This document shows, in pieces, positions 53,310 through 61,590 of a stretch of 64,000 bases of DNA. The position numbers and the translations under genes are program-made. The first letter of the stretch is position 1, and each line of letters starts with the position of its first letter. The stretch comes from Flavihumibacter soli (GTDB taxonomy: Bacteria; Bacteroidota; Bacteroidia; Sphingobacteriales; Sphingobacteriaceae), in the NCBI RefSeq assembly GCF_010692725.1, contig NZ_JAAFZB010000088.1, forward strand, positions 62,001 to 126,000, written 5' to 3'. The notes below the pieces were generated by a model. That model searched no databases. It saw nothing but the letters and a program-made list of their open reading frames with translations, and was not told the origin of the DNA.

Positions 53310-53724
53310 GGTATTGTATATTCTCTTTACAGTCGCATGCCTCTGTATTTTCATCCAGGCCTGTCAAAGCGAGCAGGAAATAACTTACGCGCGCTATTAT
53401 GTTAACGGGAAAGGCCTTTACGAAAAATACTGCCAAAACTGCCATGCGCCGGACGGCTCCGGCCTGAAGAACCTTTATCCGCCCCTCACCGACACGGTCT
53501 ACATGAAAGATAATCTTGGCAAGCTGGCCTGTATTGTTAAGTATGGCCTTAACGACACGATAACAATTGGCGGCCAGGTATATGATAGTAAGATGCCCGC
53601 AACCACCGAGTTAACAGATATCGATGTCACACAGATCCTCGTTTACATCGGTAATTCATTCGGAAACAAACTCGGAACTTTTGATATGAAGGAAGTCAGC
53701 TCGCAGGTAAAGGAATGCAGGTAG
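53299..53724 (+). CDS. Cytochrome c lipoprotein
   Basis: 141 aa from the ATG at 53299, inside the last codons of the SCO gene; a longer frame from 53263 is not needed. A lipoprotein signal (CIFIQACQS, Cys near residue 20) is followed by one haem-binding motif, YCQNCHAPDGSG (near residue 45). MPATTELTD further on holds the probable axial methionine (near residue 103). It is a class I monohaem cytochrome, anchored in the envelope. It may carry electrons to a copper-dependent acceptor supplied by the SCO protein. The stop is followed at once by a heptanucleotide repeat tract. Confidence 0.92.
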   Translation: MRNRVLYILFTVACLCIFIQACQSEQEITYARYYVNGKGLYEKYCQNCHAPDGSGLKNLYPPLTDTVYMKDNLGKLACIVKYGLNDTITIGGQVYDSKMPATTELTDIDVTQILVYIGNSFGNKLGTFDMKEVSSQVKECR

Positions 53725-53816
53725 GAATTAGCAATTAAGAATTATGAATTATGAAGAGATTTTCATTTCTCAAATCTCATATCTATCATCTCATATCTAA
53801 ATACTAAGTACTAATC
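53725..53816. repeat. Heptanucleotide-periodic repeat tract before rnpB
   Basis: Directly after the stop, five 7-bp units of GAATTAT type fill 53725-53759. After 8 bp (53760-53767), seven more units follow at 53768-53816: TCTCAAA, TCTCATA, TCTATCA, TCTCATA, TCTAAAT, ACTAAGT, ACTAATC. The tract ends two bases before the rnpB -7 element. Confidence 0.8.
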
Positions 53817-53818
53817 CG

Positions 53819-53826
53819 TATCTTTG
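53819..53826 (+). promoter_or_regulatory. -7 element of rnpB
   Basis: TATCTTTG matches the Bacteroidetes -7 consensus exactly and lies five bases upstream of the inferred RNase P RNA 5' end. The -33 region falls inside the heptamer repeat. Confidence 0.7.
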
Positions 53827-53830
53827 GCCT

Positions 53831-54213
53831 AAGCAAGCCGTTCTATCGCTGTCCATCTACAATGGAGAGAGGAAAGTCCGGGCAACACAGAGCATCCTGC
53901 TTCCTAACGGGAAGGGACCAGCTATCCTGAGTCAAACGAAGGAGCGGGTAACGGAAAGTGCCACAGAAAATAAACTACCCTGTGAAAACGGGGCAAAGGT
54001 GAAAACGTGAGGTAAGAGCTCACGGTTCCCGATGGCGACATCGGGGGCGGTAAACCCCAGGAGTTGAAAGACCAAATAGGCTAACGCACGTAGGGCTGCT
54101 CGTCCGATGTTAGTGGGTAGGTCGTTAGATCCCGGCAGCAATGCCGGGACTGGATAAATGATAGAATCCCGATTTTATCGGGAACAGAACCCGGCTTACA
54201 GGCTTGCTTTTTT
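53831..54213 (+). ncRNA. rnpB: RNase P RNA (type A)
   Basis: The catalytic RNA of RNase P, which removes tRNA 5' leaders. The universally conserved 5' block GAGAGGAAAGTCCGGGC (starting near 53863) pairs with the 3' block ACAGAACCCGGCTTA (near 54184); the internal ACAGAAA and GAAAGTGCCACAG elements are present. The ends AAGCAAGCC (53831) and GGCTTGCTT (54201-54209) form the closing P1 helix, followed by a T-run that doubles as terminator. Protein-like frames on the minus strand inside it are artefacts. Exact ends are good to a few bases. Confidence 0.97.
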
Positions 54214-54321
54214 ATTGAAATCGCTCCCCTTATCCTGATAAGGAAAGAAAACAATCATTATATTCGCATCAAATTTATTTCCTTGACTTTAAAAAAGGGA
54301 AACAAACAGGAGCATATTTCT

Positions 54322-55710
54322 ATGGCAAAAATCTTAATTATTGATGATGAGCGGGCGATCCGGAACACACTTCGTGAAATTCTGGAATACGAAGAATACC
54401 AGGTTGACGATATTGACAATGGAATTGATGGCTTAGATCTGATCAAAAAGAACAAGTATGATCTTGTCCTTTGTGATATCAAAATGAATAAGATGGATGG
54501 AATGGAAGTTCTCACCGAGGGTCTTATCATTCAGCCGGACTTGCCATTTATTATGATCTCAGGTCATGGCACCGTTGAAACCGCCGTAGAAGCAAGCAAG
54601 AAAGGTGCCTTCGACTTTATTTCTAAACCACCTGATCTAAATCGACTGTTAATTACTGTCCGTAACGCACTTGAACGCGGTAACCTGGTTACCGAGACTA
54701 AAGTACTCAAACGCAAGGTTAGTAAAACAAGGGAAATGCTTGGGCAGTCGCCTGCTATCTCCCGAATAAAAGATACAATTGAGCGTGTGGCCCCTACTGA
54801 TGCCCGCGTACTGATAACAGGTGCCAATGGTAGCGGTAAAGAGTTAGTTGCCCGCTGGCTGCACGAAAAATCAAACCGTTCCAATTCCCCCTTGATCGAG
54901 GTGAACTGTGCGGCTATCCCGTCAGAACTTATCGAAAGTGAATTGTTCGGACATGAAAAAGGGTCGTTTACTTCGGCAATCAAGCAGCGGATCGGTAAAT
55001 TTGAACAAGCCAATGGAGGTACACTGTTCCTGGATGAGATTGGCGATATGAGCCTTAGCGCACAAGCAAAGGTTTTACGTGCATTACAGGAAAACAAAGT
55101 TACCCGGGTAGGCGGCGAAAAGGAAATCGAAGTTGATGTTCGCGTAATTGCGGCAACCAACAAAGACCTTCAAAAAGAGATCGAAGCCGGCACTTTTCGT
55201 ATGGACTTATACCATCGCCTGAGCGTCATCCTGATCCATGTGCCGCATCTTACTGAACGTAAAGATGATATTCCTTTGATCGCGGAAAACTTCTGTGCTG
55301 AGATCTGCAGTGAATATGGAATGCCAGTTAAGAAGATCAGTCCGGAAGCAATGGAGGCTTTAAAGTCAATGCCATGGACAGGTAATATCCGTGAATTGCG
55401 TAATATGGTCGAACGCCTGATCATACTTAGCGACAAGGTCATTACAGATAAGGATGTCCGGAACTTTGCCAACCCGGCGGCCGCTCCTTCCCTGTCTGCA
55501 CAGGTAAATGGTACACCAGGTACATCCCAGACCAACTTTGACCAGTATACAAACTTCCAGGAGTATAAAGATGCAGCCGAACGTGAGTACATCAAGTACA
55601 AGCTGGAGAAAAACAACTGGAATGTTTCAAAAACCGCTGACGACATTGATATCCAGAGAAGTCATCTTTACAGCAAGATCGAAAAATACAGTCTGAAAAG
55701 GACAGAATAA
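54322..55710 (+). CDS. NtrC-family response regulator with degenerate sigma-54 loop
   Basis: 462 aa from the ATG at 54322 (MAKILIIDDE), the canonical receiver start; a frame from 54283 adds 13 non-conserved residues. The receiver (residues 1-120) has phospho-acceptor Asp52 and Lys102. The AAA+ domain (about 140-370) has Walker A GANGSGKE (167-174) and Walker B LFLDEIGD. A Fis-type HTH (about 420-460, NWNVSKTADDIDIQRSHLY) follows. The sigma-54 contact loop, normally GAFTGA, reads GSFTSA (214-219). It may use sigma-54 poorly or act on another sigma factor. No kinase is adjacent. Confidence 0.93.
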   Translation: MAKILIIDDERAIRNTLREILEYEEYQVDDIDNGIDGLDLIKKNKYDLVLCDIKMNKMDGMEVLTEGLIIQPDLPFIMISGHGTVETAVEASKKGAFDFISKPPDLNRLLITVRNALERGNLVTETKVLKRKVSKTREMLGQSPAISRIKDTIERVAPTDARVLITGANGSGKELVARWLHEKSNRSNSPLIEVNCAAIPSELIESELFGHEKGSFTSAIKQRIGKFEQANGGTLFLDEIGDMSLSAQAKVLRALQENKVTRVGGEKEIEVDVRVIAATNKDLQKEIEAGTFRMDLYHRLSVILIHVPHLTERKDDIPLIAENFCAEICSEYGMPVKKISPEAMEALKSMPWTGNIRELRNMVERLIILSDKVITDKDVRNFANPAAAPSLSAQVNGTPGTSQTNFDQYTNFQEYKDAAEREYIKYKLEKNNWNVSKTADDIDIQRSHLYSKIEKYSLKRTE

Positions 55711-55734
55711 TCACCAAATTTTTAAGAATTGAAG

Positions 55735-55764
55735 AGCCGCGCGGGAATACCGGGCGGCTTTTTT
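55735..55764 (+). terminator. Intrinsic terminator of the NtrC-type gene
   Basis: AGCCGC (55735-55740) pairs with GCGGCT (55754-55759), extended inward by CGG/CCG around a short AATA loop, and is followed by TTTTTT. It lies 24 bp after the stop. Confidence 0.85.
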
Positions 55765-55849
55765 CGTTTTGCAGGTATTCCTTCGAGGACTTAGAAAGCA
55801 TACAAATTTCCCTGGGGACATATGACCGTTCAAAAAGATTTATAGGGGT

Positions 55850-55893
55850 TTCCTAGTAGCTTTCTAGTAGTTTACTTGTAGTTTACTAATAGT
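55850..55893. repeat. Four degenerate 11-bp tandem units
   Basis: Units TTCCTAGTAGC, TTTCTAGTAGT, TTACTTGTAGT and TTACTAATAGT sit head to tail with exact 11-bp period (consensus TTxCTAGTAGT). The period is close to one DNA helical turn, so any bound protein would line up on one face. Confidence 0.8.
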
Positions 55894-56168
55894 TTTCCTC
55901 AAGAATATTACAAAGAAGTTTCCAGTAAATATTTATTATACAACATTCCTTATGAGTTATAATTTCAACTGGCCAGCCAAGGATTCGATAAGAGAAAACA
56001 GTCCTGGGCGGATATAGTATAAGAGACCGATAGCGATCAGTAACTTCCTTTTGCGACTGCAGAATGAAGTCATAAGGAAGACCCGAAAATCTGAGATTTG
56101 TGAGCGCGGCTCAAACGACGGAATTCGCCGTCAAAATAGAAGTCTTAAAATGTTTGCTCCTTGAAGTA

Positions 56169-57572
56169 CTAAAGCGTTTTTATTTCAGCTACAAGCTTTT
56201 GAAGAACATCCTTGGCATCACCGAACAGCATGGATGTTTTTGGCTGGAAGAAGAGCTCATTTTCGATGCCGGCATACCCGGGTTTCATGCTGCGCTTATT
56301 GACGACAACAAGTTTGGCAAGTTCGACATCCAGAATGGGCATTCCATAAATGGGAGATGAAGGATCAGTTTTGGCAGCAGGATTAACAACATCATTGGCG
56401 CCAAGAATAAGTACGACGTCGGTTGAAGCGAACTGTTCGTTAGCCTGTTCCATTTCCTGCAGTTTGTCGTAATCAACATCTGCCTCTGCCAACAAAACAT
56501 TCATATGCCCCGGCATACGGCCGGCTACCGGGTGAATGGCATAGGTCACCTCCACTCCTCTATCTGCCAGAACCTTCTCAAGTTCATGGCAAACATGCTG
56601 CGCCTGCGCTACCGCCAGCCCATAACCGGGCACGATGATCACCTTTTGAGCGTAACTCATCACGACGGCCGTATCATTGATACTTATTTCCTTGAAATTG
56701 CCCTGATCCTTACTCTCACCGGCTGTGCCTTTATGGTTCCCGCCAAAGGACCCTATCAGCACATTGCTGAGCGGACGGTTCATCGCCTTACACATCAGGA
56801 TCGTCAGGATCGTTCCGGCTGATCCTACCAGAATACCCCCGGTCAACATCACCGGGTTATTATATAGAAAACCTCCGCAAGCTGCCGCAACCCCGGTGAA
56901 GGAGTTAAGCAGGGAAATAACTACCGGCATATCGGCTCCGCCAATTGGCAACACAAAGAAAATCCCGTAAAGCAGTGAAAGGGCGAAAACCGTATAGAAA
57001 ATAAAATTCAGTCCGGCTTGCGGGTTGAATATATACCAGGCGGAAGCCAGTATAATAAGGGCAAATAAAAGCAGGTTAAAGACGTGCTGTCCGTTAAAGG
57101 CGTAATCTTTTATGCGGCCGTTCAACTTCGCCCAGGCGACCATACTTCCCGCAAAGGAAATAGCCCCGATGATCAGCCCAGCAAAAATGATCAGGAAGGT
57201 CACGCTATCTACAGATCCGGGATCATGACTTATATGGCCAAACTCGACCACTGAAATAAGCGCCGCGCAGGCTCCGCCCATCCCGTTAAAAAGACTGACC
57301 ATCTCGGGCATGGCGGTCATTTTTACTTTTTTGGCCGCAAGGGTTCCGGCAAGGGAACCAATAGCCAGGCCGGTGAAGATCCAGGCGTAATTGCCCAGCT
57401 TTATCCCCTCTTCCTGGTAAAGAAAAATTGTTCCAAAGATTGCTATACCCATCCCGGCAGCAGCGATCAGGTTACCTTTTCTCGCCGTTTCAGGGTGACT
57501 TAGCATCTTCAGTCCGATGATGAATGTTACCGAACCTATCAGGTAGCAAATGGTTAGTATACTTATCTCCAT
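56169..57572 (-). CDS. pntB: NAD(P)+ transhydrogenase subunit beta
   Basis: A 467-aa protein. The N-terminal half has about eight or nine membrane helices (domain II) with LFNGMGGACAALISVVEFG and IGGADMPVVISLLNSFTGVAAA. The C-terminal NADP(H)-binding domain III has VIIVPGYGLAVAQAQH (near residue 313), HPVAGRMPGHMNVLLAEA and VLILGANDVVNPAA. It couples hydride transfer between NADH and NADP+ to proton movement across the inner membrane. It is last in the order pntA1-lprI-like-pntA2-pntB, 29 bp after pntA2. Confidence 0.95.
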   Translation of the reverse strand: MEISILTICYLIGSVTFIIGLKMLSHPETARKGNLIAAAGMGIAIFGTIFLYQEEGIKLGNYAWIFTGLAIGSLAGTLAAKKVKMTAMPEMVSLFNGMGGACAALISVVEFGHISHDPGSVDSVTFLIIFAGLIIGAISFAGSMVAWAKLNGRIKDYAFNGQHVFNLLLFALIILASAWYIFNPQAGLNFIFYTVFALSLLYGIFFVLPIGGADMPVVISLLNSFTGVAAACGGFLYNNPVMLTGGILVGSAGTILTILMCKAMNRPLSNVLIGSFGGNHKGTAGESKDQGNFKEISINDTAVVMSYAQKVIIVPGYGLAVAQAQHVCHELEKVLADRGVEVTYAIHPVAGRMPGHMNVLLAEADVDYDKLQEMEQANEQFASTDVVLILGANDVVNPAAKTDPSSPIYGMPILDVELAKLVVVNKRSMKPGYAGIENELFFQPKTSMLFGDAKDVLQKLVAEIKTL

Positions 57573-57601
57573 AGTATTTGTTCTGCGGTCAACAACCAGG
57601 T

Positions 57602-57910
57602 TTATTTCTTTCTTTTGAACATTTCGAGCATCCTGTCGGTGACGACAAAACCGCCGACGACGTTTAACGTCCCAAGTACGACAGCCAGAAATCCTACAAG
57701 CAGTGCGACGTAATTATCATGTTCTGCCTTACCCATTACAATAATTGCCCCGATAATTACCACTCCGTGAATGGCATTGGCCCCACTCATTAATGGGGTG
57801 TGAAGTACACTGGGAACGCGACCGATCACTTCGATGCCCAGGAAAATACTGAGTATGACAATATAGATCATCTGCTGATGAATCGTAAACCAGTTTAAGA
57901 GTTGTTCCAT
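57602..57910 (-). CDS. pntA2: NAD(P)+ transhydrogenase subunit alpha, membrane part
   Basis: A 102-aa protein with three membrane helices, equivalent to the C-terminal membrane segment of E. coli PntA: FLGIEVIGRVPSVLHTPLMSGANAIHGVVIIGAI is conserved, and it ends GGFVVTDRMLEMFKRKK. The split of PntA into two genes is normal for many bacteria outside the enterics. It pairs with PntB to form the proton channel. Upstream, 21 bp away, sits an unrelated secreted protein gene inserted between it and pntA1. Confidence 0.93.
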   Translation of the reverse strand: MEQLLNWFTIHQQMIYIVILSIFLGIEVIGRVPSVLHTPLMSGANAIHGVVIIGAIIVMGKAEHDNYVALLVGFLAVVLGTLNVVGGFVVTDRMLEMFKRKK

Positions 57911-57931
57911 GTTCTAATACTATTTGATTTC

Positions 57932-58330
57932 TTAGATCCTGCCGATCAGGATCATTGCCCGCTCTATTACAAAGTTTGCCTTATCATGATAACTGACCAT
58001 CTCCCTGTCTCTTCCTTCAAGGTTGTTATGTTTATCAATTAACCTGAACCGACGATCACGGAATTGCAGCCATTCCTGCTGCTCCTTAACTAAATAAGCT
58101 TGCTGAACAGGTTTTAGCCCCATTTTTAAATGCTCGTAAACGCCCCTCATCACACTATCTACATCGATATAATATAGGCGAGAACAGGCTACCCTATTTT
58201 CCCCTTCATCGAGGCAAGACTGGTAATTCGCATTGATCAGTTTAAGGTTCGAAAGCTCCGCTTTCGTTTGTGCAATACCTCGGATGCTTAGAAGTAATAA
58301 AACCAATGATGCTAACACTAATTGTCTCAC
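57932..58330 (-). CDS. Secreted LprI-like protein (DUF1311) inside the pnt operon
   Basis: A 132-aa protein with a clear Sec signal peptide (LVLASLVLLLLSIRGIAQ, cleavage near residue 21). It has a Cys-containing helical domain (NYQSCLDEGENRVACSR, then YLVKEQQEWLQFRDRRF) with the pattern of the LprI/DUF1311 family, some members of which inhibit lysozyme. The two cysteines could form a disulfide. The gene lies 6 bp after pntA1 and 21 bp before pntA2 on the same strand, an odd place for a periplasmic protein. A transhydrogenase-related role is not obvious. Confidence 0.8.
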   Translation of the reverse strand: MRQLVLASLVLLLLSIRGIAQTKAELSNLKLINANYQSCLDEGENRVACSRLYYIDVDSVMRGVYEHLKMGLKPVQQAYLVKEQQEWLQFRDRRFRLIDKHNNLEGRDREMVSYHDKANFVIERAMILIGRI

Positions 58331-58336
58331 GCTATT

Positions 58337-59461
58337 CTACTTAATGGTTTCCCTGACGCGGTCATTCACAACCGCCCCGTTATGGGTAATGCACGCGCCC
58401 TTTACCAGGTCATCATCAAAATTCAGATGTAGCTGCCCTTCCTTCGTGATCATCAACTGCAGAAAATTCAGAACATTTTTACCATACAGTTTACTGGCAT
58501 CAGCAGGCATTCCCGCGGCAAGATTTGAATCGCCAATGATACTTACGTTGTTAAAGACCACTGTTTCATTATTTTTAGTACGAGTGGTATTGCCGCCCGT
58601 CGAAGCTGCCAGGTCAATGATCAGGGCGCCGGGTTTCATATTTTCGAGTATGGTCTCGGTTATTAAAATGGGCGCCTTTTTACCGGGGATTTGTGCGGTG
58701 GTAATGATCACATCTGCTTTGATTGCGACATCAGCTATGCGTTGCTGTTGTTTTTGCTTGTATTCATCTGTTTGCTCTACAGCGTAACCTCCGGCACCTG
58801 ATGCATCGGCGGCACCTTCAACTTCAACGAATTTAGCGCCTAAACTCATTACTTCTTCCTTCACGCTGGGCCGGGTATCAAATACCTCAACGACAGCACC
58901 TAGCCTGCGGGCCGTAGCAATGGCCTGTAAACCCGCGACTCCTGCGCCCAGTATAAGCACTTTGGCAGGCGCTATACTACCTGCTGCCGTCATGAACATT
59001 GGAAAGTATTTTGGCAGATGAGCAGCAGCGAGTAACACGGCCCGGTAACCGGCAATATTAGCCTGCGAACTTAAAACATCCATACTCTGTGCCCGCGTGG
59101 TCCGCGGCAGCATATCGAGACTGAAAACGCTTGACTGTGCAGCGACCCAGTTATTAACAAGGGTATCCTGGGCGAGAGGATTAAACATGCCAATAAGTAT
59201 AGCCTCTTTTTTCAGGGATTTCATTTCCGGGTCGGTCAGGGGATGAATGCTCAGCACAAGGTCACTGTTTTGAAGAACCTGCCCCCGCTCCGCTATTTCC
59301 GCACCGGCCTGCAGGTATTGTTCGTCTGAAACAAATGCCTTCATACCACTTCCCTTCTCGACAATCACGATAATATCCTGCTTCTTTAACACGGTTATAT
59401 GCTCCGGCATTAGTGAGACCCGCGATTCATACGATGGTTCTTGTAAAATTCCGATTGTCAT
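58337..59461 (-). CDS. pntA1: NAD(P)+ transhydrogenase subunit alpha, NAD-binding part
   Basis: A 374-aa protein, domain I of the proton-translocating transhydrogenase. It has the alanine dehydrogenase-like start TIGILQEPSYESRVSLMPEH, the Rossmann glycine motif VLILGAGVAGLQAIATARRLGA (near residue 168), the conserved YAVEQTDEYKQKQQ mobile loop and VITTAQIPGKKAP. It binds NAD(H) on the cytoplasmic side. It is the first gene of the pnt operon; the upstream region is divergent from lepA. Confidence 0.94.
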   Translation of the reverse strand: MTIGILQEPSYESRVSLMPEHITVLKKQDIIVIVEKGSGMKAFVSDEQYLQAGAEIAERGQVLQNSDLVLSIHPLTDPEMKSLKKEAILIGMFNPLAQDTLVNNWVAAQSSVFSLDMLPRTTRAQSMDVLSSQANIAGYRAVLLAAAHLPKYFPMFMTAAGSIAPAKVLILGAGVAGLQAIATARRLGAVVEVFDTRPSVKEEVMSLGAKFVEVEGAADASGAGGYAVEQTDEYKQKQQQRIADVAIKADVIITTAQIPGKKAPILITETILENMKPGALIIDLAASTGGNTTRTKNNETVVFNNVSIIGDSNLAAGMPADASKLYGKNVLNFLQLMITKEGQLHLNFDDDLVKGACITHNGAVVNDRVRETIK

Positions 59462-59640
59462 TCTATGGAATATTAGCTGTTGTTGTCTAAAATAATGAAA
59501 AGAATTAATGGTTATGATAATTGGATAAATTTAAATCCGTCATCTCCGCCAATTCACCGATCAATGAAAGTGTTGGCCCTCAGACGTTTTATTTAATTCC
59601 GTCACAGGTCTTTTATCATGACATTTTGCAGCCAAAAGCC

Positions 59641-59648
59641 TATCTTTG
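59641..59648 (+). promoter_or_regulatory. -7 element abutting lepA
   Basis: TATCTTTG matches the consensus exactly and ends seven bases before the lepA ATG (59656), so the transcript would start at or within a few bases of the start codon. No clear -33 element at the preferred distance. Confidence 0.55.
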
Positions 59649-59655
59649 CGGCTGA

Positions 59656-61443
59656 ATGAAGCATATACGTAATTTTTGCATAATTGCACACATCGATCAC
59701 GGAAAGAGTACATTAGCCGATCGTTTATTAGAGTACACCAATACGATTACTCAGCGTGAATCTCAGGCGCAGCTACTGGATGACATGGATCTTGAGCGCG
59801 AACGCGGGATAACCATCAAAAGCCATGCTATCCAAATGGATTATGAGCTGGAGGGTCAGAAGTATATTTTGAACCTGATCGATACCCCCGGCCACGTTGA
59901 TTTTTCATACGAAGTATCCCGTTCTATCGCCGCCTGTGAAGGTGCTTTATTAATTGTAGATGCATCCCAGGGAATTCAGGCACAAACTATTTCCAATCTT
60001 TACCTGGCATTAGAACATGACCTGGAGATCATACCTATCTTAAACAAGATGGACCTTCCGGGTGCGATGCCTGAAGAGGTAAAAGACCAGATCATAGAAC
60101 TTATCGGTTGTAAACGGGAGGATATTATCCCCGCATCCGGAAAAACCGGGCTGGGAGTTCACGATATTCTAAGAGCGATCGTTGACCGTGTACCGGCACC
60201 CGAAGGAAATCCCGACGGTGAGTTACAGGCTCTGATCTTCGACTCCGTATTCGATTCATTTCGCGGTATCGTAGCCTATTTCAAAGTACTCAACGGCGAG
60301 ATCCGTAAAAAGGATAAAGTAAAATTCGTTGCCACCGATAAAGAATATATTGCTGAAGAGGTTGGTACCCTGAAACTGAAACAGCTTCCGAAGGATGTGA
60401 TCAAAACAGGAGATGTAGGTTATATCATTTCGGGCATCAAAGAGGCAAGGGAAGTAAAGGTGGGTGACACGATCACTCACAAAGACCGGCCAAGCCTCGA
60501 ACCCATCAAAGGTTTCGAAGAGGTGAAGCCGATGGTATTCGCCGGTATTTATCCTGTAGATACTGACGAATATGAGGAGTTGCGTGAGGCAATGCATAAG
60601 CTGCAGCTAAACGATGCGTCCATCGTCTTTGAACCTGAATCATCAGCTGCGCTGGGTTTCGGATTCCGTTGCGGTTTCTTAGGAATGCTGCACATGGAGA
60701 TCATCCAGGAACGTCTGGAACGGGAATTTGACATGACTGTCATCACGACCGTACCCAACGTTTCGTATAAGGCATTCACTACTAAGAGCGATGAGATCCT
60801 GGTAAATAATCCATCCGATCTTCCTGACCCCAGTAAACTGGAATACGTTGAGGAGCCTTACATTAAAGCCAATATTATCACCAAGTCTGAGTTCGTCGGA
60901 CCGGTAATGTCGCTATGTATTCAGAAACGGGGAACAATTGTAAACCAATCTTACCTGACCTCTGACCGGGTTGAGCTGGTATTTGAAATGCCAATGGGCG
61001 AGATCGTATTTGATTTCTATGATCGCCTGAAGACAATCTCTAAAGGATATGCTTCTTTCGATTACCACCAGATCGGCTATCGCCAGTCTGACCTTGTGCG
61101 TCTCGATATTCGTCTCAACGGCGAACCTGTTGATGCGCTTTCTTCCCTGATCCACCGGAGCAACTCTTATGAGTTCGGTAAAAAGATCTGTGAAAAACTA
61201 CGGGAACTGATCCCCCGCCAGCAGTTTGAGATCATTATCCAGGCTTCTATCGGTGCGAAGATCATTGCCCGTGAAACTGTTAAGGCACTGCGTAAGGATG
61301 TAACCGCTAAGTGTTACGGCGGGGATATCTCCCGTAAAAGGAAGTTGCTTGAAAAACAGAAAAAAGGTAAAAAGCGTATGCGTCAGGTCGGAAACGTCGA
61401 GATCCCGCAATCAGCATTTATGGCCGTTTTAAAACTGGATTAG
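59656..61443 (+). CDS. lepA: Elongation factor 4 (LepA)
   Basis: A 595-aa translational GTPase of full length. G1 is [15 protein letters not shown]2 lies in the [10 protein letters not shown] region, G3 is DTPGHVDF, and G4 is LNKMDLPGA. Domains II, III and V resemble EF-G, and a unique C-terminal domain carries [28 protein letters not shown]. It binds ribosomes, promotes back-translocation or biogenesis, and matters under stress. The promoter suggests a leaderless mRNA. The stop is followed at once by a heptanucleotide repeat, then folD. Confidence 0.98.
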   Translation: MKHIRNFCIIAHIDHGKSTLADRLLEYTNTITQRESQAQLLDDMDLERERGITIKSHAIQMDYELEGQKYILNLIDTPGHVDFSYEVSRSIAACEGALLIVDASQGIQAQTISNLYLALEHDLEIIPILNKMDLPGAMPEEVKDQIIELIGCKREDIIPASGKTGLGVHDILRAIVDRVPAPEGNPDGELQALIFDSVFDSFRGIVAYFKVLNGEIRKKDKVKFVATDKEYIAEEVGTLKLKQLPKDVIKTGDVGYIISGIKEAREVKVGDTITHKDRPSLEPIKGFEEVKPMVFAGIYPVDTDEYEELREAMHKLQLNDASIVFEPESSAALGFGFRCGFLGMLHMEIIQERLEREFDMTVITTVPNVSYKAFTTKSDEILVNNPSDLPDPSKLEYVEEPYIKANIITKSEFVGPVMSLCIQKRGTIVNQSYLTSDRVELVFEMPMGEIVFDFYDRLKTISKGYASFDYHQIGYRQSDLVRLDIRLNGEPVDALSSLIHRSNSYEFGKKICEKLRELIPRQQFEIIIQASIGAKIIARETVKALRKDVTAKCYGGDISRKRKLLEKQKKGKKRMRQVGNVEIPQSAFMAVLKLD

Positions 61444-61477
61444 ATTTGAGATATGAGATTTGAGATTCTAGACTCTA
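61443..61477. repeat. Heptanucleotide repeat after lepA
   Basis: Five 7-bp units: GATTTGA, GATATGA, GATTTGA, GATTCTA, GACTCTA. The tract begins on the last base of the lepA stop codon. Its units are the reverse-complement type of those before rnpB. Confidence 0.8.
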
Positions 61478-61548
61478 GACGTTAACCCTCGTTGATTTTC
61501 AGTTCATAATACAAAACGACCTCAATTTTGAATGAGACATTTATCTTG

Positions 61549-61590
61549 TCTAATATCTAACATCTAATATCTAATATCTATTATCTAATA
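61549..61590. repeat. Heptanucleotide repeat abutting the folD start
   Basis: Six 7-bp units: TCTAATA, TCTAACA, TCTAATA, TCTAATA, TCTATTA, TCTAATA. The final A is the first base of the folD ATG, so the repeat occupies the entire translation-initiation region. Confidence 0.88.

Larger units (their letters stand above)
55711..56168. other. 458-bp convergent intergenic region with terminator and 11-bp repeat
   Basis: Besides the terminator (55735-55764) and the 11-bp repeat (55850-55893), I see only a short palindrome, GACGG-N6-CCGTC (about 56115-56130), which may help end the pntB transcript from the other side. No RNA gene or credible coding frame. Confidence 0.6.

Noticed and set aside
53932-54141. 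69-aa minus-strand frame
   Set aside because: It lies wholly inside RNase P RNA.
55850-55893. CRISPR array
   Set aside because: Units are contiguous and 11 bp long with no spacers.
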